The notes beneath the pieces are model-generated. The model was given only the letters and a program-made list of their open reading frames with translations, did no database searches and was not told the DNA's origin. The position numbers and the translations under genes are program-made. Shown piece by piece: positions 32,466-43,448 of a DNA stretch of 64,000 nt. The DNA is taken from positions 558,001 through 622,000 of the forward strand of contig BCIO01000001.1 of NCBI GenBank assembly GCA_001599975.1, given 5' to 3'. Source of the stretch: Cystobasidiopsis lactophilus (Eukaryota; Basidiomycota; Agaricostilbomycetes; Agaricostilbales; Chionosphaeraceae). Within the stretch, counting starts at the first letter, position 1, and each line of letters begins with the position of its first letter.

Positions 32466-33812
32466 ATGAAGCACTGTCGGGCGTGCCGCTCTGTGCTGCT
32501 CCCGCCTTCGCTGGCCCGGGTGCGGTGGGCCAGCACGTCTGCTTTGTCTGCAACCGCCAGCACTAGCAGCAGCAAGAGCAGCGGTCGCCGGTCCGTGGCA
32601 GCAGAAGCGAGATGGGCGACCCACTTTTTCAGCTCGCTCAAATCGCCAGACTTGAATGCCAAGACGGCTAGAGCGATCGCGCCGCTCAGCAGCAAGCACA
32701 AGCTGGTCGTGCTCGACCAGGTCAAAAGCAGCCTCAGCGCTGAGGCGGTCGGGTGGAAGCCGGTCACCACTTCGTACACCCTCAAGCAGTACCTGGGCCT
32801 CTACATGAGCCTCAGCAAATTCCGCCTCTCTGCTTTGATCGTTCTCTCCACCATGGCCGGGTACGCCATTTGTCCAGTCGATCCAGCAGCGGCAACAGCG
32901 GCCACCGAAGCTTTTCTCGCTGCCCTTCCCGGCGTCTCCTCCCTCCCTGCAGTCCCCGCCACCATCTCCAACACCCTGTCGCTGTCCACATTGCTTTCAA
33001 CAGCAGGCGGGACGCTATTGTGTTGCGCAGCGGCCAACACGCTCAACCAGCTCTCCGAAGTGCCGTACGACGCTCAAATGACCCGCACCCGCAACCGCGT
33101 CCTGGTCCGCAAAGCGCTCACGCCATTGCACGCTTTCGGCTTTGCGGCAGCCACGGCCACCACCGGCGTTGCCACCCTCTACGCTTTCGTCAACCCTTTG
33201 ACGGCCTCCTTAGGGCTCGCCAACATCGTCCTCTACTCCTTCATCTACACGCCTCTGAAGCGCGTATCCATTGTCAACACTTGGGTCGGCGCTGTCGTCG
33301 GCGCTCTGCCGCCACTGATGGGCTGGGCGGCCTGCACCAATTCGCTCGACCCGCTCACCCAACCTGGCGCTTGGGCTCTGGCCGCCCTGCTCTTCGCCTG
33401 GCAGTTCCCCCACTTTAACTCCTTGGCCCACTCTTTAAGGCACGAATACGCCAAGGCCGGCTACTACATGATGTCGGTCACTCACCCGAACCACAATGCG
33501 CTCGTCGCCTTCCGCTACGCCCTGTCCTTCTTTCCCATCTGCGCCGCCTTCCCTCTCCTTGGCGTCGCCAGCCCTTGGTTCGCCGTCGTCAGCTGCCTCC
33601 CCAATGGCTACTTGACCTGGGCCTCCTGGCGGTTTTGGAAGGGCAAGGACCGGGCCAAGGACGCGCGCGTGCTCTTTTTCGCCAGCTTGGTCCATCTTCC
33701 GGTTTTGCTGGTGCTGTTGATGGTCATGAAGGAGGATTTATGGGAAAGGATGCGGCAAAGGTGGAACGCCTTGTTCAAAACTTCCCCGGCACTGGAGGAG
33801 GTGGAGGTCTAG
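32466..33812 (+). CDS. COX10: Protohaem IX farnesyltransferase (haem O synthase)
   Basis: A single exon encodes 448 residues. The basic Ser-rich start (MKHCRACRSVLLPPSLARVR) fits a mitochondrial presequence. Membrane segments carry the UbiA-family signatures: TLNQLSEVPYDAQMTRTRNR holds the first Asp-rich polyprenyl-binding motif, YTPLKRVSIVNTWVGAVVGA is conserved in Cox10, and AWQFPHFNSL with HEYAKAGYYMMSV covers the second motif. About seven to eight hydrophobic stretches fit an inner-membrane enzyme. It transfers a farnesyl group to haem B, giving haem O for cytochrome oxidase. It is intronless, unlike most neighbours. It lies about 150 bp downstream of MnSOD on the same strand. Confidence 0.96.
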   Translation: MKHCRACRSVLLPPSLARVRWASTSALSATASTSSSKSSGRRSVAAEARWATHFFSSLKSPDLNAKTARAIAPLSSKHKLVVLDQVKSSLSAEAVGWKPVTTSYTLKQYLGLYMSLSKFRLSALIVLSTMAGYAICPVDPAAATAATEAFLAALPGVSSLPAVPATISNTLSLSTLLSTAGGTLLCCAAANTLNQLSEVPYDAQMTRTRNRVLVRKALTPLHAFGFAAATATTGVATLYAFVNPLTASLGLANIVLYSFIYTPLKRVSIVNTWVGAVVGALPPLMGWAACTNSLDPLTQPGAWALAALLFAWQFPHFNSLAHSLRHEYAKAGYYMMSVTHPNHNALVAFRYALSFFPICAAFPLLGVASPWFAVVSCLPNGYLTWASWRFWKGKDRAKDARVLFFASLVHLPVLLVLLMVMKEDLWERMRQRWNALFKTSPALEEVEV

Positions 33813-34298
33813 ACCCGTTTGATCTTCCCCCTTGGCCAGGTTTGCCTTTTTGTCTAGCCCTCGTTTTGGTTTGTCTCAGTCCTGTCTTCTCGCAGAATGT
33901 AGTCGACCCTGCGCCTCCTTTGCCGAAGTGACGTCGACCGACCCTGCGAATCGAGGCCATGTACTGCGTGAGTTTAGATCTCTGCAGTCCCCCAGCTTTT
34001 GGGGCTGATTTGGTCGTTTGAAGGAGGTGGCGCTCGTGTCTAGCTCGTTAGCTGACCATTGACCGTCGAGAGGATCTTGGGCGGGAGGATGCAAGTTCGG
34101 GCTGTCTAACGCCCTCGTTACACTTCCTTTGTTATTGTATTCGCTTAGAGATGCATGAAAGTCGCTTGCAGACTCTGTAAATTGATAGACCACATGCGTC
34201 GGCTAGTCCGGGAGGCAGTGGTCCGGACTCCGAGCAGACAGAAGCGACCAAACTTGCCCTTCCCGTTGGCTACAGTTTTGGTTTGTCGTACTCCATAG
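33813..34298. other. Intergenic, nothing recognised
   Basis: Between COX10 and the zf-HIT gene. A first exon of the latter might lie here. No clear candidate is seen. Confidence 0.4.
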
Positions 34299-34941
34299 AT
34301 GGTCCAGAAAGGCTCTCGTCGCGCTCGTAGGTCTCTGCACTCTTCGTGGCTCCCGTTTTCATGCTCATCTCGCGAGGGCCTTGCAGCGGCTCGCAACACC
34401 GGCGGCGGCACTACCAGCATCGCCCAAGCCACCGAAAACCTCTCGCATGAGGCCCGGCGCATTAAAAGGCACCTCGAATCGCTGGAAAAGTCCAACTTCA
34501 CGGGCGACGGGTATCAGGTCGGCTTTGCGGACGCGGCGGCGAACCAGGATGACAATGCGCACGAGGGCAGCATGGCGCTGTCCACTTTGAAGAAGAGGAA
34601 GAAGAGGGAGGACCAGAGCGTCGGCGTGCGCATGCTGTTGATGTATCGCAAGAACCTCCCTTTGCTCATCGAAGAGTCGGTGAGTTTTCGTGCCCTGGCA
34701 TGATGCCCTTTCGCCACCACTGCGTGCTCATATTTGAGAGCAGGGACTTTCGAAGCTGTCGAGGACCACGCCATCCTACTTGACCGCCGCCGCGCCTGCC
34801 CCGCCAACGCCGCCCTTTCGCATCTGCTCTATCTGTGGCTACAAGGGCATTCACCGGTGCACACGATGTGGCATGGACTACTGCGACCTCCAGTGCAAGT
34901 CGACCCACGATGAAACCCGTTGCGAGAGACGAGGGTCATGA
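34299..34941 (+). CDS. SWC6: Zinc-finger HIT protein of the SWR1 complex (Swc6/Vps71, ZNHIT1 type)
   Basis: The body contains RRIKRHLESLEKSNFTGDGY, the ZNHIT1-like motif, then LKKRKKREDQSVGVRMLLMY. A short intron after IEES joins to GLSKLSRTTPSYLTAAAP and the HIT finger: CSICGYKGIHRCTRCGMDYC, then the second half with C, H and C in CKSTHDETRC. The finger ligands CxxC, CxxC, CxxxC, HxxxC are all present. In yeast this subunit contacts nucleosomal DNA and Arp6 in the SWR1 remodeller, which deposits H2A.Z. The first 30 residues are uncertain: a 47-nt stretch with GT and AG ends after RRARR could be an intron, and another start could lie upstream. Confidence 0.88.
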
Positions 34942-35306
34942 GAGGGCCGGACTTCTGGAGCACTTCTCCCGCCCGATGTCCACCACGCCAAAAGCCGCAG
35001 GCTTCGATGCTCGCTCTCCGGCTTCGTTGGCCACCCGCTTCCTGCTGGCTCGGTATTACCTTGCAACTCCCTCCATCGACGACACCTCTGCGCGACCGTG
35101 AAGCCTCAAAGCCCAGAGTCGGTCGAGAAGGCGTCTGGCGACGTACAGACTCAAAACACGAAGCTTTTGAAACAAGCACGCCAATCCCACTTGGGCCTTC
35201 TGCAAGAATTCGGTTTCTGCGCACTGCGACCATTTTGCGAACCACTCGTCTCTTCTCCTCTCTTCAACCGCGGCGGTTGAAGAGAGTCCTTCGCAATTGT
35301 TTCAAC
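34942..35306. other. Intergenic, nothing recognised
   Basis: Flank between the SWC6 gene and the first member of the small secreted protein cluster. No gene seen. Confidence 0.4.
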
Positions 35307-35802
35307 ATGAGAGTCATATCAGCCCTACTCCTCTTCCTTCCCTTTGCTGTCAATGCCGCTTCATGGAGGTACCAGTCCTTCAGCGACTGGGACTGTGCGT
35401 GCTTATCCTTCTTCGTTGCGCAGTCAACTGCCTGACGAGTGAGTAGGCGCCACTCCTATAGAGGCGGCCATATCCTCAGACCAGCCACTCGGCAAGCACA
35501 TTACTTTTGCGAAGGACAAAGTCAAGAGCGCCATGCTCTATGCAGACGACTCGACGGTGTTCGTCTTCTCTTTCATTTTTTTTTTCATTGTCGCAGCTCT
35601 GACTGCTCTATCCAGCGAAACCTGCTTCGAGGGTTCAGGTACTTTCCTCGTCGATGGACAATCGCAACACGGATCGACCGGTGCCTGCAATGTCGGCCGC
35701 GGCACCGACGTCGGGATTTGTGTACAGATCCGTAAAGGCGGTGTCGGTGCTTTCAAAATCGAGGCCACCCTTGACGAGGTCTTTGGCATCCTTACTCCCT
35801 AA
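35307..35802 (+). CDS. Small secreted protein, family member 1
   Basis: Three exons (35307-35394, 35447-35558, 35616-35802) are in exact phase and give 128 residues. The signal peptide is MRVISALLLFLPFAVNAAS, and the mature N-terminus is WRYQSFSDWDC. The C-terminal half is CFEGSGTFLVDG, then GACNVGRGTDVGICVQI, and the end is FKIEATLDEVFGILTP. The pattern G-G near the first Cys, N-G-x(3-5)-G-x-C-x-Q-I and a hydrophobic end is shared with the next two genes. Both introns end with a CTGAC branch-like motif close to the acceptor. The mature part has four Cys, enough for disulphides. The product is extracellular; the function is unknown and effector-like by size and layout. Confidence 0.78.
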
Positions 35803-36641
35803 GGGCAGCCCGGCGTTAGCTTGGGCCCTCGATCTTACGAGCCGCATCTTGTACCTCCCTTGCCATGCCCATGGACGTTTTTCGGTTCCCAAAGCTCGTC
35901 CTGAAAGCTACCAGCAATGTCGCCACCGACCCTCGCTTACAGGGGCGCGACGCCTTTTCTCAGTGATAACTCGCTTCCGTCTAATTGTCTTTTCTGTCTC
36001 GTTGCCTTTCCAACAATCCACTATCAAATCTACCAATATGCAGGCACAGAGAGCCTCGGCGGCCATTCATCGCTGCGAATCCATCCGGGAGTGCTGCAGA
36101 CTTCAGCGCAGTGACCTGAGTGACGCGTCTTGATTCTCCTTCTTGGCTAGTAGTGCTGCTCAGCGACAGGATCCTCCTCGAGTGTAGAAGTGACTCATCT
36201 GTTACAGTGCCGTTTGAGAACATAATGGAAGGCGTCAAAACTGGCAGCTGGAACAGCCTGAGACGCCGACGAACGAGGGCATTTCCTTACCCGTTGGTCT
36301 TGCCAGAACGACCTCCACCAAGTCTATTTATCTTGATTATTGGGCGCCTTCGCTGATTCACGCTTGGCGCGTGCTCTTCCCTTCAAATCGTTGGGCACCA
36401 TTCTTGAGTCGCCACTTTGACCGCGTCTTCCTATCCCAGCGCATTCTACATCTCTCCCCCTTCTGCACAATTGTCTATTTCTATCTGGCCTACTCTTGAA
36501 CTCACTCGGAGCGCTCCCCTGTGGGACAGCTTTCAACGCCCACGGCCCAAGACGACTTCCGGCCTTTCATCCTAGCGTGCCTCCCTCCTGCCTCCTCCAG
36601 CTTGATTCGCGGACTCTTTCTTGGCTGCTCCATTGCGCAGC
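35803..36641. other. Intergenic within the secreted-protein cluster
   Basis: 0.84 kb between members 1 and 2. No intact or broken further member was found. Confidence 0.4.
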
Positions 36642-37091
36642 ATGTACCTCCCCGTTCTTCTTCGTGTCACTCTGCTTTGCGGATTGGCTTCCATTGGGAG
36701 GGCTTCTTACTCCTACATTCCCTACACTGATTGGTCAGCACGTTCTCTACGATGAATTCGTTCGCCCTCTTAATTTATGGAAATCAGGAATTGCAAGAAG
36801 CCGATGTTGCTCGCGGGCACCCAACAGTCAGTCAACATCATGGTTACAACGAATGACCAAATCGACGCTTTCGGCCAGCCCCTCTCCATCTGGGCCATGG
36901 TCGACCCTAAAGACCGTATTCTCTACATGGGCCAAGGCGAAATCGATCATAATCCAAAGGCTACCACCAATGGGGCGGCGAACGGCAAGAGCCCGGGCAT
37001 GTGCCTCCAGATAAAGCAAGATGGGGACCCGAAGTTCTTGATTGACGCGCCCATAAGCTGGTTGTCCATTGTCCCCAACACTGACCCTTAG
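36642..37091 (+). CDS. Small secreted protein, family member 2
   Basis: Two exons (36642-36733 and 36788-37091) give 131 residues. The signal peptide is MYLPVLLRVTLLCGLASIGR, and the mature start ASYSYIPYTDWNCKKP aligns with WRYQSFSDWDC of member 1 and YAYVPFKEYDC of member 3. The body contains SVNIMVTTNDQIDAFGQPLS, then ILYMGQGEI, then GAANGKSPGMCLQIKQDG and the end FLIDAPISWLSIVPNTDP. The G-x-C-x-Q-I core is conserved across the cluster. Only two Cys are kept in the mature part apart from the one in DWNC. The function is unknown. It is clearly a duplicate of its neighbours that has diverged strongly. Confidence 0.8.
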
Positions 37092-37532
37092 TCGTTTTCG
37101 GGATTGTGCCATGCGAATTTGTCGGGCCGCCATTGTCGTTTGCTCTGCCATCTCGCCTGCTGCTTGTACACCAGAAGGACCACGGGCTTCTGCGATTCTT
37201 GGTCTCTTTTCCGTCCAGACATGGCCGGTCAGAAAGGCATCTGACAAGGCTGAAGAAAATGTGGTCGCCCGAAAGACTTAGAAGGTCTCATTACACCCTA
37301 CTGCATCCGTTTCGTCCATGAATGTCAAGAGCCAGGTTCTGTTTCGTATTTTTCGCTCGCGTTTTGCATTGGCCAGTTGAAGGTGTCAGAAGCTGTACCC
37401 GTACTGTGCTGTCAACTGTGTTAAGGATTGGCCACCCATATCTCGTCTTCTTTTGCTTCTTTTTACATCGTCCCTCGTCTGTTCTGTCGTCTTCATATTT
37501 GCAAGAGGTTGCCGTAGCATCCGCCATCACCA
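37092..37532. other. Intergenic within the secreted-protein cluster
   Basis: 0.44 kb, AT-richer than the coding parts. It presumably holds the promoter of member 3. Confidence 0.4.
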
Positions 37533-38024
37533 ATGTTCTTCCCCTTCCGCCCTTCTCTCATCGTAATCTTGGGCTTCATCTCTGTGGCGAAAGTCGATGG
37601 CTCTTATGCTTACGTCCCCTTCAAAGAGTACGATTGCCCTCCTGGAGACGCCTTCATCCTACCCGACTCCGAGCGCCCTCCCTTCATCGTGGTCACGACG
37701 CCTGAAACGCATTTTACTGTTGGCGCTCCGAAATCTGCCAGGATCTTCGCCGACCCTTCAATGTAGGCCCTGATACCTACGCTGGAGTCTTATCTTACCC
37801 TTAAAGATAGTAAAGTCATCTACTCCGGTGCTTTTATGGCAGATGGTACGCCACACAGTACCAACGGCATTGTCAACGGCAGCCTCTCTGGCGTATGCGT
37901 CCAGATTACCGCCGCTAAGTAGGTGCCGCTCCGCAAACTTGACCCGTTCTGAGATCCAAAACCCAGGGGATTTCTTGGAGACGGCCCCATCGAATCTCTT
38001 CTTCAAGCTGTCCCGGTGACCTGA
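37533..38024 (+). CDS. Small secreted protein, family member 3
   Basis: Three exons (37533-37762, 37811-37918, 37967-38024) are in phase and give 131 residues, the same length as member 2. The start MFFPFRPSLIVILGFISVAK has a hydrophobic core, and mature YAYVPFKEYDCPPGDAF carries the aromatic-x-Cys motif. Exon 2 reads KVIYSGAFMADGTPHSTNG, then GSLSGVCVQITAAK. Exon 3, only 19 codons, reads GFLGDGPIESLLQAVPVT and aligns with FLIDAPISWLSIVP of member 2, which supports the last intron. Without that intron the frame would stop at TAAK. The product is extracellular with no recognised domain. Confidence 0.77.
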
Positions 38025-38735
38025 GCCCTGTCTGCCCGTCGTGATTGGCCGGATGAGCCTCTTGCCCGCTCTGCTTTGTTTTCTTGATGTCTCTAGACTG
38101 TGACTAGCCGACGACCACTTAACGGTGTTGGCCGTGGGTTTTGAAACGTTGTGCGAGTGCTGGCTTATTTCGTCCTCGTCCCGGCAATGCCATCATCTTA
38201 TGGCTTTGCAACATTTTCTAGCACAGATGTTTCTCGCGATGGCTACCTGCTTGCCTGCCTGTCTTCATCTCTGGTTCGGTTCGGATTTTTGGTCGCGTTC
38301 CGTCTTGGCTGCGGCAGCCTTTGTGTTGGTCCTTTTCCCATGGGCCAAGAGTCAGTGCAGAGTCTGTAAGAAGGGAACAGAACTACTCGGAATGCTCCTT
38401 TTGCACGCTGGAGGCATGTCCGCTGTTGCGCTTGGTTCAGGGCGAAGGCGACTATCGACTCGTCCAAAGCCGACCCCTCCTTCGACAAATGTGCCCTGTA
38501 TTGCGGCCCTTGATCCTCCTTTTCTGGCCACTCTGAGACGTTTCAAAGAGCACAACGAGTCACAGAATCTCTCATCGGACAGCGGACAGAAGGGCCGCGA
38601 GCGAGACGGAAGCTTCATTCGAGACAGGACGACCTGCCTTTCGCCCTCTCCTGTTCCCATACCACCAACTTCATTTTATTTTAATCAGCCAGGCTGTTTC
38701 CTCTTTCCCATTCACTGTCATTTAGCTTTCCCGTC
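38025..38735. other. Intergenic within the secreted-protein cluster
   Basis: 0.7 kb between members 3 and 4. A long open frame runs through the interval without an ATG near its start and without similarity to the family. I regard it as chance. Confidence 0.4.
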
Positions 38736-39349
38736 ATGCTTGCCCTTAGATTTGCCACCGCCGCTTTTCTAGCCACCTCGTCCGTGACAGCGTTCACCCT
38801 GCAGACCTTTGGAAACAAGGGTTGTCCCGACACCGCGGGCACTCGCTTGGACCCCGTCACCCTCTCCACGCAGCAACGTGAGTCGTTCACCGCCCTCCCA
38901 GCTCGATTTCGGCTGGTCTGACAGGGCAAGGACAGATGCTTGGTGGATTACCGGAGGTCAGCTCAGCGTAAAGATTATTGCCAAAGATGCTAAAGAGCTC
39001 AGGTGAGTTTGGCTTGCTCTTGCCCGCTGGCACGGAGTCTTGACGGCGTTCTGTCGAATTCCAGCCTCGTCTGCGTCATTGGCCAAGTCAGCGTCAACGG
39101 CAATCCCCAAGACCCTTCCAGCTGTATGGAAAACGACTTCCACAATGACGGCAAGGGCCGCTGCTTGGACCTGTCAACCGCGTTCGTTCTGAAGTTCTCC
39201 CTCGCACCTTCCCAAGCTGACATTCTAGCAGGTTCACGGCGTCCGCTGTGCCTCTTTCCCGAGTGATCACCGTGGACCAAGGAGCTGGTGCGGAAAACCT
39301 CCCGCGCCAGAAGCGCCGCCTTAGCAGCAACGCCACCGACTTGGATTGA
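38736..39349 (+). CDS. Small secreted protein, family member 4 (most diverged)
   Basis: Four exons (38736-38877, 38936-39002, 39065-39172, 39232-39349) are in phase and give 144 residues. The signal peptide is MLALRFATAAFLATSSVTAF, and the mature start TLQTFGNKGCPDTAGT again places a Cys soon after an aromatic residue. The body has WWITGGQLSVKIIAKDAKEL, LVCVIGQVSVNGNPQ and DGKGRCLDL, which lines up with the G-x-C-x-Q-I core of the other members. The extra C-terminus has LPRQKRRLSSNATDLD, with a dibasic cleavage-like site and an N-glycosylation site. Similarity to members 1-3 is weaker but follows the same order of motifs. Confidence 0.7.
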
Positions 39350-39821
39350 GCTTACCTTCTCCCTCATTCCCTCGCTTAGAACCCATTCCCATTCCCTTTG
39401 AAACTAGATTTGAGACTCTTTCTCGCTACGTTGTCCCCGGTCTGCGCCTGAGCCCAACCATGAGCGTCAAACGTTTTTTGCACCAACACGAGTTGCCAAG
39501 ACTCTCTTGGACCCGACCCTCACTCGCCCTCTATCTGCGATAAAGGCCTGCCCCTGGAGTCGACTTGGAGTGCTAGCTCTTGCTCGCTGTCGATAAAGGC
39601 GCTTTCCAGCCTGGACCGGATAGCCTTGTTCGATATCGGGGCGCCTTTGTTATTCCAGTTTTCGCAAGGTTTTGGACGATCTGGCTGCGGTCCTCTCGCC
39701 GCTGTCCGCCACTGGCAACTGCTACCCACTCTTGGGACTGACCAGCCCGAGCCTGTCGACGGCGCTGGACTCGCGCGCAGCCCGCTGTGAAAGGCCAAGA
39801 CAATAAAATCTGTCGCTCGCC
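39350..39821. other. Intergenic, nothing recognised
   Basis: Between the secreted cluster and the antiporter gene. Presumed promoter. Confidence 0.4.
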
Positions 39822-42800
39822 ATGGCAGCCTACCACCGCTTTGCGCGCGCCGTGAACGAGACTGAGATCAACCTCAACGCCGCAGAGCATGCCGGTCAGT
39901 ACATCCCTGCCAATCGCTGACCGAGCCAGTCCTTGAAGTGCAAGCGATGCAGGCGCTGGCGATTACGATCACGCCCACGAAGAGCTGTTCAAAGTCTCGC
40001 CTGAAGTGACGCCGGTGCATCTGGCCTACACCCTCCTGTCCGTGTTCACCATCACGTTTGGCGTCTTCTCGGCGTTCATCAAGGAGAAGCTTTACGCCGG
40101 CGAGGCCATCATTGTGCGTCTTGGCGCTCGGAGTTGTCGCGGAACTTTAGGAGCTCAGGCTGACCTCGGCTCGTCCTTCCAGGCGCTCTTGGTGGGCATT
40201 GGCTTTGGACCGTATGGCGCCAACATCTTCAGTCCAAGCGAATGGGGCGGCGGAACGGAAACGGACGCTATCACGCTCGAGATCACCAGAGTGGTCATCG
40301 CCCTCTCGGTCTTCGCTGTGGGCGTGGAGTTGCCTCGGGCGTACGTTTGGAAGCATTGGAGGAGCTTGAGCATCTTGCTGGGCCCAGTGTGCGTTCTCTT
40401 TGCCCTCCATTCCCAGCTCCTCAGGCTGGTCGCTCATGCGGGAAGCAATTCCACAGCATGCTCTTTGGCTGGCTCATCTCCGCCGCCTTCATCTATGGCC
40501 TGATCCCCGGCCTGCATTTCCTGGATGCCCTTGTGGTCGCAGCTGTGAGTCCAGAGATCTAGGCCTCGGCCAAGCCAACCCGCGGACTCCAAACCTGACC
40601 CTCTTCCACAGTGCGTCACTCCGACGGATCCCATTCTGGCAGCCTCAGTCGTCGGCAAGGGTAAATTCGCCCAGGAGCACGTCCCCGCCCACATTCGTCA
40701 TATCCTCCAGGCCGAATCTGGGTCCAACGACGGCGCCGCTTTCCCCTTCCTATACTTCGCCTTGTTCTGGATCATGCGCGAGCACGACTCGGTCGGTACA
40801 GCCGTCGGCTGGTGGGTCGTCCTCGTCGTCCTGTACCAGATCATTCTCGGCATCTTCATCGGCGCCGTCGTCGGCATCCTCGCCCGCAAGCTCATGAAGT
40901 TCTCCAAGTACCGGTCCTTGATCGACAGAGAGTCCATGGTCGCCATGTACGTCGCTTTGGCGCTATTCGTCACTGGTACGACCACTTTGGCTGGCTCCGA
41001 CGATCTCTTGGCCGTATGTTTTTTTTCCTCGACCTCAGTGCGCTGATCCTTGATGCTCAAATTCATTCGCGCAGGCCTTTGTAGGTTTCTTACACGCTGA
41101 GCGGTGGCTCAATGGTTGACGTGACGAATGCTACAGGCATGCGGCACTGCCTTCGCCTGGGATGATTGGTTCTCAGAGTCCATCGAAGACTCCAACTTCT
41201 CGTCCATCCTGGATTTGATCGTCAACTGCGGCATCTTCTTCTTCGTCGGCGCCTCCATCCCTTTTGCTGCCTGGGGCGACGCCCAACTCACCATGACGCC
41301 CTGGCGCCTCGTCGTTCTGGGGATTCTCGTTCTCCTCTTTCGCCGCATGCCCTCCATCTTCCTCCTTCAAAAGTTCATCCCCGACGTCCGGACCATGCGA
41401 GAGGCCATTTTTGTTGGCCACTTCGGTCCGATGGGCATTGGCGCCGTTTTCATCTCGACCTTGGCTCGCGAGCGCCTGCCGACCCCTCACTATCCGCCCG
41501 AAAGCCACCTCGACATCCTATCGCTATCTATTGAACCCATCACCTATTTTCTCATCCTTTGCTCCGTCTTGGTCCACGGGCTGAGCATCCCCGTCTTCAC
41601 CAATAGCCGGAGGATGCACAGGCGAGTGTCGTCCTTCGCCCGCACCTTCACCACTGGCAGTGTGCGCGAGACCGAGCCATCTTGGCTCTCCAGGGTGCGG
41701 CGTGTGGGCGATCCGGAGAAGCCTGTCGACGAGGAGAAGGCCATTGCCAGCGAAGGCACCAGCTTGCACGCCACCCCTACTTCGGGCTCCGACAGCGCTC
41801 TGGACGAGAAGTCGAACGAAAAGGAAGCCTCGCCAGATAGCGAGAAGCACCGGCACGAGAAAGAGACGACTGAGGACCCGACCGAGGAAGACCGATGGCA
41901 GGAAGGCGATGATGTGCGTATGATAGGTCCGCGATGACGACTCCATTCTAACAGTACAATTCAGGTCGTTGTCGAAGACCCGTCAGGCGAGCATACCCGA
42001 GTCGAACACGGCACACCTAGCCCAATGGCTAGTCCAAGAGCGGAGGGCGAAAACGAGGGAGGAGGCATGAACGCCGACTTCAGCGAGCGCGCCAAGGAGA
42101 TCGAGGCCATGATCACCGCAAGTCAGCACCAAGGCAAAGAAAAGGGCTGGAAGGACAGACTCCACCTGAGGCACGACAAGGAGGGCAAGGTCCGCGAGCA
42201 GTCGCCGCCACCTCCGTCCCAGCCAGCGCAGGCCTCCACATCAGCGGAGCCTGCGCCACCACACGCTCACCAGGCATATGCTGCAGAGGGCGCCAAAACG
42301 CCTTCTGCTTACTGGTGGAAGTTTGACGAGAAGACGGGCCTGCCCCGAGAGCTCACGCCGAAAGAGAAGCGCGAAGCGAAGCGGGATCGAGGTTCGTCCC
42401 TCTATTCTCTTTTCTCAAATTAACTCACCTCAATCGTCTACCACAGCTGTCAGAAGGTAAGATTCCGGCAAGACCTTGAGGAACGGCAGGTGCTGACCGA
42501 ACCTTGGGCTCCGCAGAGAAAAGCACTATTGCACGAACGACTCGTCAGTGCGATGGCGCGAAGGCAACAAGATTGTCATCGAAAACAACGATGGCGAAGT
42601 GGTTGAAGTGCAGGACCAAGATCGTGCGCGGTTCCCCTTGACCTGTGCCATTCTTGAGCCTTTCTGACGCGCAGGCTCGTCGCGCAGGGCCAGCCAACCC
42701 TGACGAAGACGATGACCTGGCTGGTGACTTCCCAGATCTTCACCGGCTCAACTCCAACGAGCACCATCGCATGTCGAAGCTGGTGGCGTTGGCAACGGGG

Positions 42801-43256
42801 CACGAGAGCCAGACCCATGCGAAGAAGACCTTCCTGGACATGGTCGGCCCTTCGCGCGGTGATTCGTTCAGCCAAGTTCCCGAAAACCTGCCAGTACCCG
42901 AGCCAGCGAAGCGCCCATCGGCCATTCGATTCAACACTGGCGGCCTGCGGCAGAAGCTGTTCCGCATGACTTCGTCCACAGAATCGCCAACAACGCGGAA
43001 GCGATCTGGCAGCACCGCTCAACCCCCCGATGACACCCCAATTCAAGAGGTGTCCTCTGCTGAAGGGTCGGCCTCGAACTCACCAGCGGCCACTCCGAGC
43101 CTCGAGCGGTCGGCTCAAGCCGAGGCCTCCGGCTCAAAAGCAGACGCTGCCGCAGGGAAACTAGAGGAGTCTTCTGGCAACACTGGCAACATCCGGTTCA
43201 ACTTGCCTTCGCAGAGTGACTTGAAGAGGTACAGCTTGGAGGAAGAGGAGAATTGA
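39822..43256 (+). CDS. NHA1: Nha1/Sod2-type plasma-membrane Na+(K+)/H+ antiporter
   Basis: Roughly ten exons. The start is MAAYHRFARAVNETEINLNA. The transport domain includes TPVHLAYTLLSVFTITFGVF, ALLVGIGFGPYGANIFSP, VVIALSVFAVGVELPRAYVW, the signature CVTPTDPILAASVVGKGKFA, then HIRHILQAESGSNDGAAFPF with the Asp needed in this family, and GHFGPMGIGAVFISTLARER. About twelve membrane spans are plausible. A long acidic and basic cytosolic tail follows, as in fungal Nha1, with KTPSAYWWKFDEKTGLPREL and IRFNLPSQSDLKRYSLEEEE. A 10-nt micro-exon at 42447-42456 joins exons coding KRDRA and RREKHYCTND. The protein exchanges alkali cations for protons and sets salt tolerance and pH. Confidence 0.92.
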
Positions 43257-43448
43257 TCTGTATTTCGAGTCGTCTACTTCGCATTCACATTGGGCCCTGC
43301 TCGGCCCGCATTGTACATATCTAATTGAGCCTTGTTGTTGCAAGTCCCACAAGCAATGTTGGAGTGGCGCACGGACTTTTGAAAAAAGCGAGCAACAGCG
43401 GGTTTGCCCTGCGCCAGCCAGCTCTCAGCTCTGGGCGGAAGTTGCAGC

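Noticed and set aside
38125-38735. Open frame between secreted-protein members 3 and 4
   Set aside because: No ATG near its start, no similarity to the family, low-complexity Pro/Ser content.
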